NCBI GenBank assembly: GCA_963813355.1
Contig: CAWEYS010000016.1
Location: forward strand, 124,001-188,000
Source of the DNA: DATAGF01 sp963813355
GTDB lineage: Bacteria; Actinomycetota; Thermoleophilia; Miltoncostaeales; Miltoncostaeaceae
Direction of reading: 5' to 3'
DNA length: 64,000 bases
The translations under genes and the position numbers were made by a program. The notes under the pieces were generated by a model that was given only the letters and a program-made list of their open reading frames with translations, had not been told where the DNA came from and did no database searches. Within the stretch, counting starts at the first letter, position 1, and every line of letters starts with the position of its first letter. This document shows positions 1-7,409 of this stretch, piece after piece.

Positions 1-402
1 GGGTTCTCCGGGGCGGGGCCGCAGGAGCGGGAGCTGGTGCGAGGGGTCGGCTGCGGCCTGCCGCTCGCCCGCGACCTCATGGCGGCGGCCGGCGGAGGGC
101 TCGAGATCGCGGAGAACCTGGGCGGGGGTGCGGCCGTCACGCTCTCGGCCGCGCCGCCCGGCGCCACGTCGCCGGCCGCCTCCGAGCCGGCGTGCTCCGA
201 GGCCGCCCGCGAGATCCTCGCCCTCCTCCTCGAGGTCGGTGCCGCGACGCCCGAGACCCTCACCCGCGAGCTGGGCCGCCCCCGCACCGAGTGCGGCCGC
301 GAGCTCGCCCTGCTTCAGCACCGCGCCCTGGTGGTCCGCGAGCCGGGCGGGGCCCGGCGCCTCACGGACGCCGGCGCCGCCCTCGTGGCAACCCTCTTCT
401 AG
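1..402 (+). CDS. sensor histidine kinase, C-terminal part (cut by window edge) with winged-helix-like tail
   Basis: The reading frame is open from base 1, so only the C-terminus is present. It begins with the end of a HATPase domain: the G2-type glycine box RGVGCGLPLARDLM, then GGGLEIAENLGGGAAVTL, which are the last strands of a GHKL ATP-binding fold. About 70 further residues follow. They contain a helix-turn-helix-like stretch (AREILALLLEVG, then TPETLTREL) ending in RALVVREPGGARRLTDAG, which resembles a small winged-helix domain. Kinases normally end soon after the HATPase fold, so this tail is unusual. Autophosphorylation in a two-component system is inferred from the family. The sensor part and partner regulator lie outside the window. 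Confidence 0.75.
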   Translation, partial: GFSGAGPQERELVRGVGCGLPLARDLMAAAGGGLEIAENLGGGAAVTLSAAPPGATSPAASEPACSEAAREILALLLEVGAATPETLTRELGRPRTECGRELALLQHRALVVREPGGARRLTDAGAALVATLF

Positions 403-457
403 CCCTTCCATCCCGACGCGCGCGACCCATCCCCCGGCAGCCCTCGTGCCCACCTCG

Positions 458-463
458 TATATC
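458..463 (+). promoter_or_regulatory. possible -10 box upstream of dnaA
   Basis: TATATC lies 15 nt before the dnaA ATG, in an otherwise GC-rich stretch, and a GGAG at 467-470 could serve as ribosome-binding site. No convincing -35 is visible. This is a pattern call only. Confidence 0.3.
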
Positions 464-478
464 GCCGGAGCTCCCGCC

Positions 479-1861
479 ATGTCTCCTGTCACTGCCCCGC
501 CCGCCGAGCGCGACGCCGTCTGGAAGGAGGTGCGGGACCGCCTGCGCGGCACCCTCAACAGTCAGACGTACAAGTTCGCGTTCGCCGGCGCCCGGCCCGT
601 GGTCCTCGACGACGCCCGCCTCGTCCTCGCCGTCGACAGCGAATTGCTGCGCCAGTGGATCCGCCAGCGCTACCTCCCGTTGCTGAGGGACGCCCTCTTC
701 GAGGTGCGCGGCCGCGACCTGGAGGTCGAGGTCGTCGTCGAGGAGCCCGCGGCCGAGGACCCGGCCCCCGATGAGCCGGACGAGCCGCACGAGCCGCGCG
801 CCCGGGGCGTCGCCCCCCGCCGGCCGCTCGGCCTGCAGCCGCGCTTCACCTTCGAGGCCTTCGTCACCGGCCCCTCGAACCGCTTCGCCCACGCGGCCGC
901 GCTGGCGGTCGCCGAGGCGCCGGCGCGCGCATACAACCCCTTCTTCGTCTACGGCGGGGTGGGCCTCGGGAAGACCCACCTCCTCCACGCGATCGGCCAC
1001 TTCGTGGCGGCCAACCACCCCGAGCTCGCGGTCACCTACGTCTCGGTCGAGACGTTCACCAACGAGTTCATCAACGCGCTGCGCGACGGCGGCATCCGCT
1101 CGTTCAAGGACCGCTACCGCTCCACCGACATCCTGCTGATCGACGACATCCAGTCGCTCCAGGGCCGCGAGCAGACCCAGGAGGAGTTCTTCCACACCTT
1201 CAACGCGCTCCACGACAGCGGCAAGCAGGTCGTGATCTCGTCGGACCGCCCGCCGAAGGCGATCGCGACCCTCGAGGACCGGCTGCGCAGCCGCTTCGAG
1301 ATGGGGCTGATCACCGACGTCCAGCCGCCCGACCTGGAGACGCGCATCGCCATCCTCCAGAAGCGGGTGCGCGCCGACCGCTACCAGATCCACGAGCCCG
1401 AGGTGCTGCCCTTCATCGCCGGGCGGGTGTCCACGAACGTGCGCGCGCTCGAGGGCGCGCTCACCCGCGTCGTCGCCCACGGGTCGATCTCAGGCCGCCG
1501 GGTCACCGTCGCGCTCGCCGGCGAGGTCCTCGAGGACCTCTTCCCCGCCGAGGAGGGCGTCCTCAGCATCGAGCTGATCCAGGGCGAGGTCTGCCGCTAC
1601 TACCAGGTCACGCTCGACGAGCTCACCAGCGACAAGCGCACCCGCCGCATCGTCGGGCCGCGCCAGGTCGCGATGTACCTCAGCCGGGAGCTGACCGACG
1701 CCTCGCTGCCCGCCATCGGCCGGGCCTACGGGGGGCGCGACCACACCACCGTCATGTACGCGGTCCAGAAGGTCGCCGACCAGATGGCCGGCGAGGGCGA
1801 GGTCCTGACCGCAGTGCAGGCGCTCACCGGCCGCCTCACGGGCAAGCGCGAGCGTTCGTGA
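479..1861 (+). CDS. dnaA: chromosomal replication initiator DnaA
   Basis: 460-residue DnaA, which binds DnaA boxes and melts oriC. Seen in order: an N-terminal DnaB-interacting domain (about 1-85), an acidic linker rich in D/E/P (about 85-115), an AAA+ domain with Walker A GGVGLGKTHLL near residue 158 and Walker B LLIDDIQ near 218, and the C-terminal DnaA-box-binding domain with signature GGRDHTTVMYA near 418. The ATG at 479 is chosen because the family N-terminus (AVWKEVRDRLRGTLNSQTYKFAF) follows directly; the frame is open further upstream but that sequence is low-complexity. It is followed by a likely terminator, so it is probably transcribed apart from dnaN. Confidence 0.97.
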   Translation: MSPVTAPPAERDAVWKEVRDRLRGTLNSQTYKFAFAGARPVVLDDARLVLAVDSELLRQWIRQRYLPLLRDALFEVRGRDLEVEVVVEEPAAEDPAPDEPDEPHEPRARGVAPRRPLGLQPRFTFEAFVTGPSNRFAHAAALAVAEAPARAYNPFFVYGGVGLGKTHLLHAIGHFVAANHPELAVTYVSVETFTNEFINALRDGGIRSFKDRYRSTDILLIDDIQSLQGREQTQEEFFHTFNALHDSGKQVVISSDRPPKAIATLEDRLRSRFEMGLITDVQPPDLETRIAILQKRVRADRYQIHEPEVLPFIAGRVSTNVRALEGALTRVVAHGSISGRRVTVALAGEVLEDLFPAEEGVLSIELIQGEVCRYYQVTLDELTSDKRTRRIVGPRQVAMYLSRELTDASLPAIGRAYGGRDHTTVMYAVQKVADQMAGEGEVLTAVQALTGRLTGKRERS

Positions 1862-1996
1862 CGGTGGAGGACCCTCGGGAGGGCGCGTGCCCGCACTCCC
1901 CACCATCCCCCGCGCGCGGCCGAGCTGGTCGCCGGGCTGGGGACGGCTGGGGAACGATCGGACGCCGGACGGCGCGCGATGCACAGGCGCGCGCAC

Positions 1997-2026
1997 AGGC
2001 CGGCGCCCGGCGGGTGCGGGCCTTTT
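1997..2026 (+). terminator. rho-independent-type terminator after dnaA
   Basis: The arms at 1997-2008 and 2012-2023 pair in 11 of 12 positions (one G-G mismatch, one G-U pair) around a 3-nt loop, and the sequence then runs into TTT at 2024-2026. It lies 136 bp after the dnaA stop. The U-tract is short, so efficiency is uncertain. Confidence 0.5.
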
Positions 2027-2157
2027 GCGCGCCCTCCCCACCCTCCACACGCCCTACGACGTTGACCTCTCTCAAGTCCTTTCAATTCATGACGTCGCAG
2101 TGGTTCCGGCGCCCCCGGTGGATGCGCGCGGCGGGCACCTCCGTCGTCGCCAGCCGG

Positions 2158-2163
2158 TAGGGT
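2158..2163 (+). promoter_or_regulatory. -10 box TAGGGT, leaderless dnaN promoter
   Basis: TAGGGT ends exactly 6 nt before the dnaN GTG, so transcription would begin at the start codon itself. The same TAnnnT-N6-start arrangement recurs at 25635, 27769, 33975 and 57503. No Shine-Dalgarno sequence precedes dnaN, consistent with leaderless translation. Confidence 0.5.
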
Positions 2164-2169
2164 CGGGCG

Positions 2170-3270
2170 GTGCGCCTCGTGTCGCCCAAGGAAGAGCTCG
2201 CGGCCAAGCTCGCCGCCGCGGGTCGGGCGGCATCGAGCAAGAGCACCATCCAGATCCTGTCCCACGTCCTCCTGCGTGCAGAGGACGGCTGGTGCGGGCT
2301 CGCGGCCACCGACATGGAGCTGTCGCTGAGGGTCCCGGTGGCGGCGACGGTCGAGCAGCCGGGCGCCGTCGTGCTGCCGCGCCTGGCCGGCGACATCGTG
2401 CGGAGCATGGCCGACGGGCCGGTGACGCTGGAGCACCGCGCCGGCGAGGGCGTGGTGAGCGTCTCCGGCGGCGGGTCGTCCTTCGCGCTCAACTGCCTCC
2501 AGGCCGGCGACTTCCCGGAGCTGCCCGCCGACGAGGGGGCCGGCCTGACCGTCCCGGCCGACGTCCTCGTCGAGACCATCGACCGGGTGGCGCGCGCCGC
2601 CTCCCGCGACGAGACCCGGCCCGTCCTGACGGGCGTGCTGATGCGCCTCGCGCCGGACGGCCTCACCATGGTGGCCACCGACTCGTACCGGCTGGCGGTG
2701 CGCCAGGCCGCACTCGACGACCCCCCGCCCGATGGGCGCGAGGCCATCGTGCCGGCGCGCGCGCTCACCGAGATCGCCCGCATGGCCCCGGCGATGCGCG
2801 CCGAGTCGGTGGAGGTGGTGCTCACCGAGGCCCAGGCGCTGTTCCGGGTCGGCGACATGCGCCTCACGAGCCGGCTCATCGACGGCCAGTTCCCGGACCA
2901 CCGGCAGCTCGTGCCGGACGCCTTCGAGCACGACGTGGCGTTCGACCGGGGCGAGCTGCTCGGCGTGCTGACGCGGATCGGCGTGCTGGCCCAGCGCAAC
3001 ACCCCGATCCGGCTCGCCTTCCAGCCGGGCACCGTGACCGTGTCGGCCATCAGCGACCAGGTCGGCGAGGGCCACGAGTCGCTCCCGGTCGCCTTCTCGG
3101 GCGAGCCCCTGGAGATGGGCTTCAACGTCGAGTTCCTGCGCGCCGGGGTGGAGAGCATCACCGGCGACGAGGTGCGGCTCGGCCTGATCAGCCCGCTCCG
3201 GCCCGGCCTGCTGAGGGGAGCCGGGGATGACTACCGCTACCTCCTCATGCCGATCCGCCTCAACGCCTGA
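2170..3270 (+). CDS. dnaN: DNA polymerase III beta sliding clamp
   Basis: 366-residue beta clamp, a ring-shaped dimer that tethers DNA polymerase III and repair polymerases to DNA. The length is typical and the three-domain repeat is apparent. The N-terminus with SKSTIQILSHVLL matches the family motif (S-S-R/K-S-T-x-P-I-L). The C-terminus ends in YRYLLMPIRL, the conserved last strand forming the peptide-binding pocket (usually MP-M/V-R-L). The GTG at 2170 is chosen because family homology starts at once and a TAGGGT box sits 6 nt upstream. Its 3' end overlaps recF by 44 bp in another frame. Confidence 0.96.
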   Translation: MRLVSPKEELAAKLAAAGRAASSKSTIQILSHVLLRAEDGWCGLAATDMELSLRVPVAATVEQPGAVVLPRLAGDIVRSMADGPVTLEHRAGEGVVSVSGGGSSFALNCLQAGDFPELPADEGAGLTVPADVLVETIDRVARAASRDETRPVLTGVLMRLAPDGLTMVATDSYRLAVRQAALDDPPPDGREAIVPARALTEIARMAPAMRAESVEVVLTEAQALFRVGDMRLTSRLIDGQFPDHRQLVPDAFEHDVAFDRGELLGVLTRIGVLAQRNTPIRLAFQPGTVTVSAISDQVGEGHESLPVAFSGEPLEMGFNVEFLRAGVESITGDEVRLGLISPLRPGLLRGAGDDYRYLLMPIRLNA

Positions 3271-4387
3271 GGGGCCGGCCGCCGCCTGGGCGGCGCGGCG
3301 CCTGGAGGTCGCCGACGTCCGCTGCTGGCGCCGCGCCGAGCTCGATCTCCCGGCCGGGCTGGTGGTCGTCGTGGGGCCGAACGGCGCCGGCAAGACGTCG
3401 CTGATCGAGGCCGTGACCCTGGCGTGCCTCGGGGTCTCGCCGCGCACCGCCCGCGAGGCCGAGGTGGTCCGCCGCGGCGCCGAGGCCCTGCACGTGGCCC
3501 TCGACCTCGAGGGCCCGCAGGGTGCCCACCGGCGGGAGATCGGGTTCGCGCCCGGCCGCGGGCGGCGGCTCCGCCTCGACGGCGAGCCGGTGCGGGCGCT
3601 GGCCGCATGGAGGGCCCGCGCGGTGCTGGTCTTCCTCCCGGACGAGCTGCGGGCCGTGAAGGGCCCCCCCGCCGCGCGCCGCCGCGCCCTCGATCGCACG
3701 CTCGAAGCCGCCTCCGTGGGCTTCGCCGAGGACGCCGCCGCCTACCAGGAGGCCCTCGCACAGCGCAACGCGCTCCTGCGCCGCATCCGGGCCGGCGCCG
3801 CATCGGAGGCGAGCCTGCCGGCGTGGGAGGCCCCCATGGCCGCCCGGGGGGCGCGGGTGGCCGCCGCCCGCCGCGCCGGGGCCGCCGCGCTGGCGGGCCC
3901 GTTCCGCGACTGGCTGGCGGCGCTCGGGGGAGGCCCGGACGGGGTGCTGCGCCTCGAGCCCTCGCCGTCCGCGCTGGGCGACGTCGCCGACGACGCCCTC
4001 GAGGGCGCCCTCGCCGCCGCCCTGCGCGAGCGCCGCCGCCGGGACGTCCAGGCGGCCCAGACGCTCTCGGGGCCGCACCGCGACGATCTGTTCATCGGGG
4101 CGGGCCCGGCCGACCTGCGACGGTCCGGCAGCCAGGGCGAGCAGCGCACGGCCGCGCTGGCGCTCCTCCTGGCGGCCCGCGACCATCTGCGCGAGCGGGC
4201 GGCGCGGCCGATCCTGCTGCTGGACGACGTCCTCAGCGAGCTCGATCCGGGGCGCCGCCGGCTGCTGTTCGAGGCCGTCCGCGACGGCGGTCAGACACTC
4301 GTGACGAGCGCCGACCCGGCCGTGGCCGACGCCCTGTCGGAGCCGCCCGACGCCCTCGTCAGGGTCGAGGACGGAGCGCTGAGGTGA
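3227..4387 (+). CDS. recF: recombination mediator RecF
   Basis: 386-residue SMC-like ATPase that helps load RecA at single-strand gaps through RecFOR. Visible motifs are Walker A GPNGAGKTSL at residue 50, the ABC-type signature SQGEQRTAALALLLA and Walker B ILLLDDVLSELD near the C-terminus. The ATG at 3227 lies inside dnaN and has an excellent ribosome-binding site (GAGGGGAG at 3213-3220). It is the only ATG, GTG or TTG in frame before the ATPase core, so the 44-bp overlap with dnaN looks real and implies translational coupling. Confidence 0.93.
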   Translation: MTTATSSCRSASTPEGPAAAWAARRLEVADVRCWRRAELDLPAGLVVVVGPNGAGKTSLIEAVTLACLGVSPRTAREAEVVRRGAEALHVALDLEGPQGAHRREIGFAPGRGRRLRLDGEPVRALAAWRARAVLVFLPDELRAVKGPPAARRRALDRTLEAASVGFAEDAAAYQEALAQRNALLRRIRAGAASEASLPAWEAPMAARGARVAAARRAGAAALAGPFRDWLAALGGGPDGVLRLEPSPSALGDVADDALEGALAAALRERRRRDVQAAQTLSGPHRDDLFIGAGPADLRRSGSQGEQRTAALALLLAARDHLRERAARPILLLDDVLSELDPGRRRLLFEAVRDGGQTLVTSADPAVADALSEPPDALVRVEDGALR

Positions 4388-4887
4388 CGCCGCCGCGCCG
4401 CCGGCGCCGGCGGCGCCGGGAGCCCGCATCGGCGGCCGACGTGCTGGCCCGCTTCCGGCGCCGGGCCGGCGGGGGCTCCGGCGCCGGCGCCGAGACGGCC
4501 GCCGCCGCGCTCGCGTGGGCCGACGTGGTCGGGCGCGCGGCCGCCGACCACAGCGTGCCGGTGCGCCGCAGCCGCGCGGGCGTCCTCACGATCGCCTGCT
4601 CGAGCGCCTCGTGGGCGCACGAGCTGTCGGCGCGGCGCGCCGAGCTGGCCGCGCGACTGGCCGAGCGCTGCCCCGACGCCGGCGTCTCGACCCTGCGGTT
4701 CGCCGTCGCCGACCACGCCGTCCGGCCGCCCCCTCCGCCCCCGCGGGCGGCTCCGCCGCCCGCCGTTCCGAGCCCGGCGGAGCGGGACGCCGCCGCCGCC
4801 GCCGCCACCGGGATCGGGGAGCCCGCCCTGCGCGAGCTGGTCGCGCGCGCCGCGGCGGCGTCGGCCGCGCGCAGGAGAACCCGGTGA
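4384..4887 (+). CDS. dciA: DUF721 / DciA-family protein
   Basis: 167-residue protein of the DUF721 family, which includes DciA, the ancestral loader of replicative helicase DnaB. The core is recognisable at about residues 35-100: ALAWADVVGRAAADHSVPV, then LTIACSSASWAHELSARR, matching the W-x-x-V-V-G and S-S-x-W-A-x-E-L pattern. The N-terminus is a run of arginines and the C-terminal third is Pro/Ala-rich. The GTG overlaps the recF stop (GTGA). Position between recF and gyrB is the usual actinobacterial place for this gene. Helicase-loading function is inferred from the family. Confidence 0.85.
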   Translation: MTPPRRRRRRRREPASAADVLARFRRRAGGGSGAGAETAAAALAWADVVGRAAADHSVPVRRSRAGVLTIACSSASWAHELSARRAELAARLAERCPDAGVSTLRFAVADHAVRPPPPPPRAAPPPAVPSPAERDAAAAAATGIGEPALRELVARAAAASAARRRTR

Positions 4888-4942
4888 CGTGACGAATTAC
4901 CTGCAAATACGGCACAAAATGGCGGGCGTCGGCGGGGGGAGG

Positions 4943-4951
4943 TGATAAACT
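4943..4951 (+). promoter_or_regulatory. extended -10 promoter upstream of gyrB
   Basis: TGATAAACT matches an extended -10 (TG-N-TAnnnT) in a GC-rich spacer. Transcription would start near 4957-4959, just upstream of the AGGGAGG ribosome-binding site at 4965. If so, the GTG at 4942 cannot be the gyrB start because it overlaps the promoter. No -35 is clear. Confidence 0.4.
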
Positions 4952-4964
4952 CCGCTGATCATCC

Positions 4965-4971
4965 AGGGAGG
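4965..4971 (+). promoter_or_regulatory. ribosome-binding site deciding the gyrB start
   Basis: AGGGAGG is a strong Shine-Dalgarno sequence. Six nt after it, in frame with gyrB, is ATC (4978-4980), not ATG, GTG or TTG. The next in-frame GTG (4996) is 24 nt away, too far for normal initiation. Confidence 0.45.
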
Positions 4972-4977
4972 CATCAG

Positions 4978-7395
4978 ATCCAGCCAGCGCCCGGCGTGAC
5001 GCCGGCCACCACAAACTACGACTCCGCGGACATCACGGTCCTCGAGGGCCTGGAGGCGGTTCGCCGCCGACCGGGCATGTACATCGGCTCCACCGGGCCG
5101 CGAGGACTCCACCACCTCGTGTACGAGGTGGTCGACAACAGCGTCGACGAGGCGCTCGCGGGGTACTGCGACCGCGTCGAGATCACCCTCAACCCGGACG
5201 GGTCGTGCACGGTCTCGGACAACGGCCGCGGCATCCCCGTCGCGCCCATGGCCGACCAGGGCGGGCGCAGCGCGCTCGAGGTGGTCATGACGGTCCTCCA
5301 CGCCGGCGGCAAGTTCGGCGGCGACGGCTACAAGGTCTCGGGCGGCCTACACGGGGTGGGGATCAGCGTCGTCAACGCGCTGTCGGAGTCCCTGGTCGCC
5401 GAGGTGCGCCGGGACGGCGGCCTCTTCGTGCAGCGCTTCGCGACGGGCGAGCCGCAGGGCCCCGTCGAGCGCGCCGGCCAGGCCGCCGACACGGGCACCA
5501 TCGTGACCTTCCTGCCCGATCCGGACATCTTCGAGGAGCCGGACTTCGACTTCGAGACCCTCGCGCAGCGCCTGCGCGAGACCGCCTTCCTCACGAGGGG
5601 GCTGGTCGTGCGGCTGGTCAACCGGCGCGGCGAGGGCCGCGAGGTCGAGTACCACTACGAGGGCGGCATCCGCGACTTCGTCAGCCATCTCAACGAGACC
5701 CGCGACGCCCTCCACCGCGACGTGGTCTTCCTCGAGGTGGACGGCGCCGAGGGCGCCCTTGAGGTCGCCCTCCAGTGGACCGCGGCGTACAGCGAGGCCG
5801 TCTACACGTTCGCGAACAACATCAACACGCACGAGGGCGGCACCCACCTCACCGGGTTCCGCACCGCCCTCACCCGCACCCTCAACGACTACGCGCGCGC
5901 CAAGGGCCTGCTCAAGGAGAAGGACGACAACCTCGAGGGGCCGGACACGCGCGAGGGCCTCACGGCGATCCTCTCGCTGAAGCTCCGCGAGCCCCAGTTC
6001 GAGGGCCAGACCAAGACCAAGCTCGGCAACTCGGAGATCACCGGCTTCGTCAACGCCGCCGTGACCCAGGGGCTCGCGGAGTACCTCGAGGAGCACCCGG
6101 CGGAGGCGCGGACGATCCTCGGCAAGGCGATCAACGCCGCCCAGGCCCGCCAGGCGGCCCGCAAGGCGCGCGACCTCGCCCGGCGCAAGGGCGCGATGGA
6201 CTCGACCAACCTGCCCGGCAAGCTGGCGGACTGCTCCGACCGCGACCCCGAGAACACCGAGCTGTTCCTGGTCGAGGGCGACTCGGCCGGCGGCTCGGCG
6301 ATCATGGCCCGCCAGTCGAGCTTCCAGGCGATCCTGCCCCTGCGCGGCAAGATCATCAACGTCGAGAAGGCCCGCATCGACAAGGTCCTCTCCAACGCCG
6401 AGATCCAGGCCATGATCACGGCGATGGGCACCGGCATCGACGAGGACTTCGAGCTCGACAAGGCCCGGTACCACAAGCTGATCATCATGACCGACGCCGA
6501 CGTGGACGGCGCCCACATCCGCACGCTGATCCTGACCTTCCTCTTCCGCCACATGCGGGGGCTCATCGAGGAGGGCTTCGTCTACATCGCGTGCCCGCCG
6601 CTCTACAAGGTCAAGCAGGGCAACCAGGAGCAGTACATCGAGAAGGAGTCCGAGCTCGAGGACTGGCTGCTCGAGCGCAACCTCGGCGACCTCGGCCTGG
6701 AGGACGCCGCCGGCAACGCCAACGGCCTCACCAGGGCGCGCTACCAGCGCTTCCAGCGCGCGCTCAAGGAGCACGAGGCGTGGGCCGGCAACCTGCGCGG
6801 GACCTTCGGCTCGGGGACGATCGAGTTCCTGCAGGCGCACGGGCTGGTCGAGGCCGAGCCGGCGGACGTCGAGGGCCTCGGCCGCGCGGTCGACGCGGCG
6901 TCCGACGAGCGGGCCGAGCTGACCGTCGAGGGCGTCGACCCGGACGGTCAGGGGCTGCTCGCGCGCTCGGTGCGGACGCGCACCGGGGAGGCGCGCACGG
7001 TCAGGATCCCCCTCGAGATCTACCGCACGCGCGAGCTCGCGGGGCTGCGGGGCGCCCGGGCCCGGCTGCGCGAGCTGGTCGGCACGCCCCCCTTCCGCGT
7101 CACGCGCGGCGCGCGCTCGCGGACCGCGGCCACCTACGATGCCCTGCGGACGGCGGTGCTCGACCTGTGCCGCGAGGGCGTGCAGCTGAGCCGCTTCAAG
7201 GGCCTGGGCGAGATGAACAGCGAGCAGCTCTGGGAGACCACGATGGACCCCGAGCGGCGCATCCTCCAGCGCGTGACCATGGAGGACGAGGCCGCCGTGG
7301 GCGAGCTGTTCGCGAAGCTGATGGGCGACAAGGTGGAGCCGCGTCGCGCCTTCATCGAGGACAACGCCCGCAGCGTCCGATTCCTCGATGTCTGA
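4978..7395 (+). CDS. gyrB: DNA gyrase subunit B
   Basis: About 805-residue ATPase subunit of gyrase. Seen: the GHKL ATP-binding domain starting NYDSADITVLEGLEAVRRRP, the transducer domain, TOPRIM with EGDSAGGSA near residue 430 and DADVDGAHIRTL, and the tail with LSRFKGLGEMN. Unusually for an actinobacterial relative, about 165 extra residues lie between YKVKQGNQEQYI and LSRFKGLGEMN, as in the long proteobacterial GyrB. The start is uncertain: ATC 4978 has the best ribosome-binding site, GTG 4996 would be shorter, and GTG 4942 overlaps a promoter-like motif. The stop is 14 nt before gyrA, so both are probably co-transcribed. Confidence 0.95.
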   Translation: MQPAPGVTPATTNYDSADITVLEGLEAVRRRPGMYIGSTGPRGLHHLVYEVVDNSVDEALAGYCDRVEITLNPDGSCTVSDNGRGIPVAPMADQGGRSALEVVMTVLHAGGKFGGDGYKVSGGLHGVGISVVNALSESLVAEVRRDGGLFVQRFATGEPQGPVERAGQAADTGTIVTFLPDPDIFEEPDFDFETLAQRLRETAFLTRGLVVRLVNRRGEGREVEYHYEGGIRDFVSHLNETRDALHRDVVFLEVDGAEGALEVALQWTAAYSEAVYTFANNINTHEGGTHLTGFRTALTRTLNDYARAKGLLKEKDDNLEGPDTREGLTAILSLKLREPQFEGQTKTKLGNSEITGFVNAAVTQGLAEYLEEHPAEARTILGKAINAAQARQAARKARDLARRKGAMDSTNLPGKLADCSDRDPENTELFLVEGDSAGGSAIMARQSSFQAILPLRGKIINVEKARIDKVLSNAEIQAMITAMGTGIDEDFELDKARYHKLIIMTDADVDGAHIRTLILTFLFRHMRGLIEEGFVYIACPPLYKVKQGNQEQYIEKESELEDWLLERNLGDLGLEDAAGNANGLTRARYQRFQRALKEHEAWAGNLRGTFGSGTIEFLQAHGLVEAEPADVEGLGRAVDAASDERAELTVEGVDPDGQGLLARSVRTRTGEARTVRIPLEIYRTRELAGLRGARARLRELVGTPPFRVTRGARSRTAATYDALRTAVLDLCREGVQLSRFKGLGEMNSEQLWETTMDPERRILQRVTMEDEAAVGELFAKLMGDKVEPRRAFIEDNARSVRFLDV

Positions 7396-7409
7396 GCCGG
7401 GAGTAGCGA

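Larger units (their letters stand above)
1862..2169 (+). other. 308-bp dnaA-dnaN intergenic region without clear oriC features
   Basis: This spacer is where actinobacterial origins often lie. It holds a terminator-like hairpin (1997-2026), a small less GC-rich patch (about 2060-2100) containing TTGACC at 2062-2067, and a TAGGGT box just before dnaN. I looked on both strands for DnaA boxes of the TTRTCCACA type. The best matches are only partial: CCCTCCACA at 2041-2049, and two CTGGGGA repeats around 1937-1953 that read as TCCCCAG on the other strand. No AT-rich unwinding element is visible. Origin function is therefore not supported. Confidence 0.5.

Noticed and set aside
362..1480. Long minus-strand open frame opposite dnaA, and similar long antisense frames opposite gyrA, ftsH, ileS and nuo genes
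   Set aside because: Their products are Arg/Gly/Asp/His-rich with no recognisable domain and they mirror codon bias of the sense gene; in DNA this GC-rich such frames arise by chance.
2041..2049. DnaA box CCCTCCACA
   Set aside because: Only the TCCACA core matches the consensus and no second good copy is nearby, so I did not call an origin.
4701..4810. Repeat-like GC-only stretch (ccgccc runs) at the end of the DUF721 gene
   Set aside because: It encodes a Pro/Ala-rich tail in frame and is simple compositional bias rather than a structured repeat.
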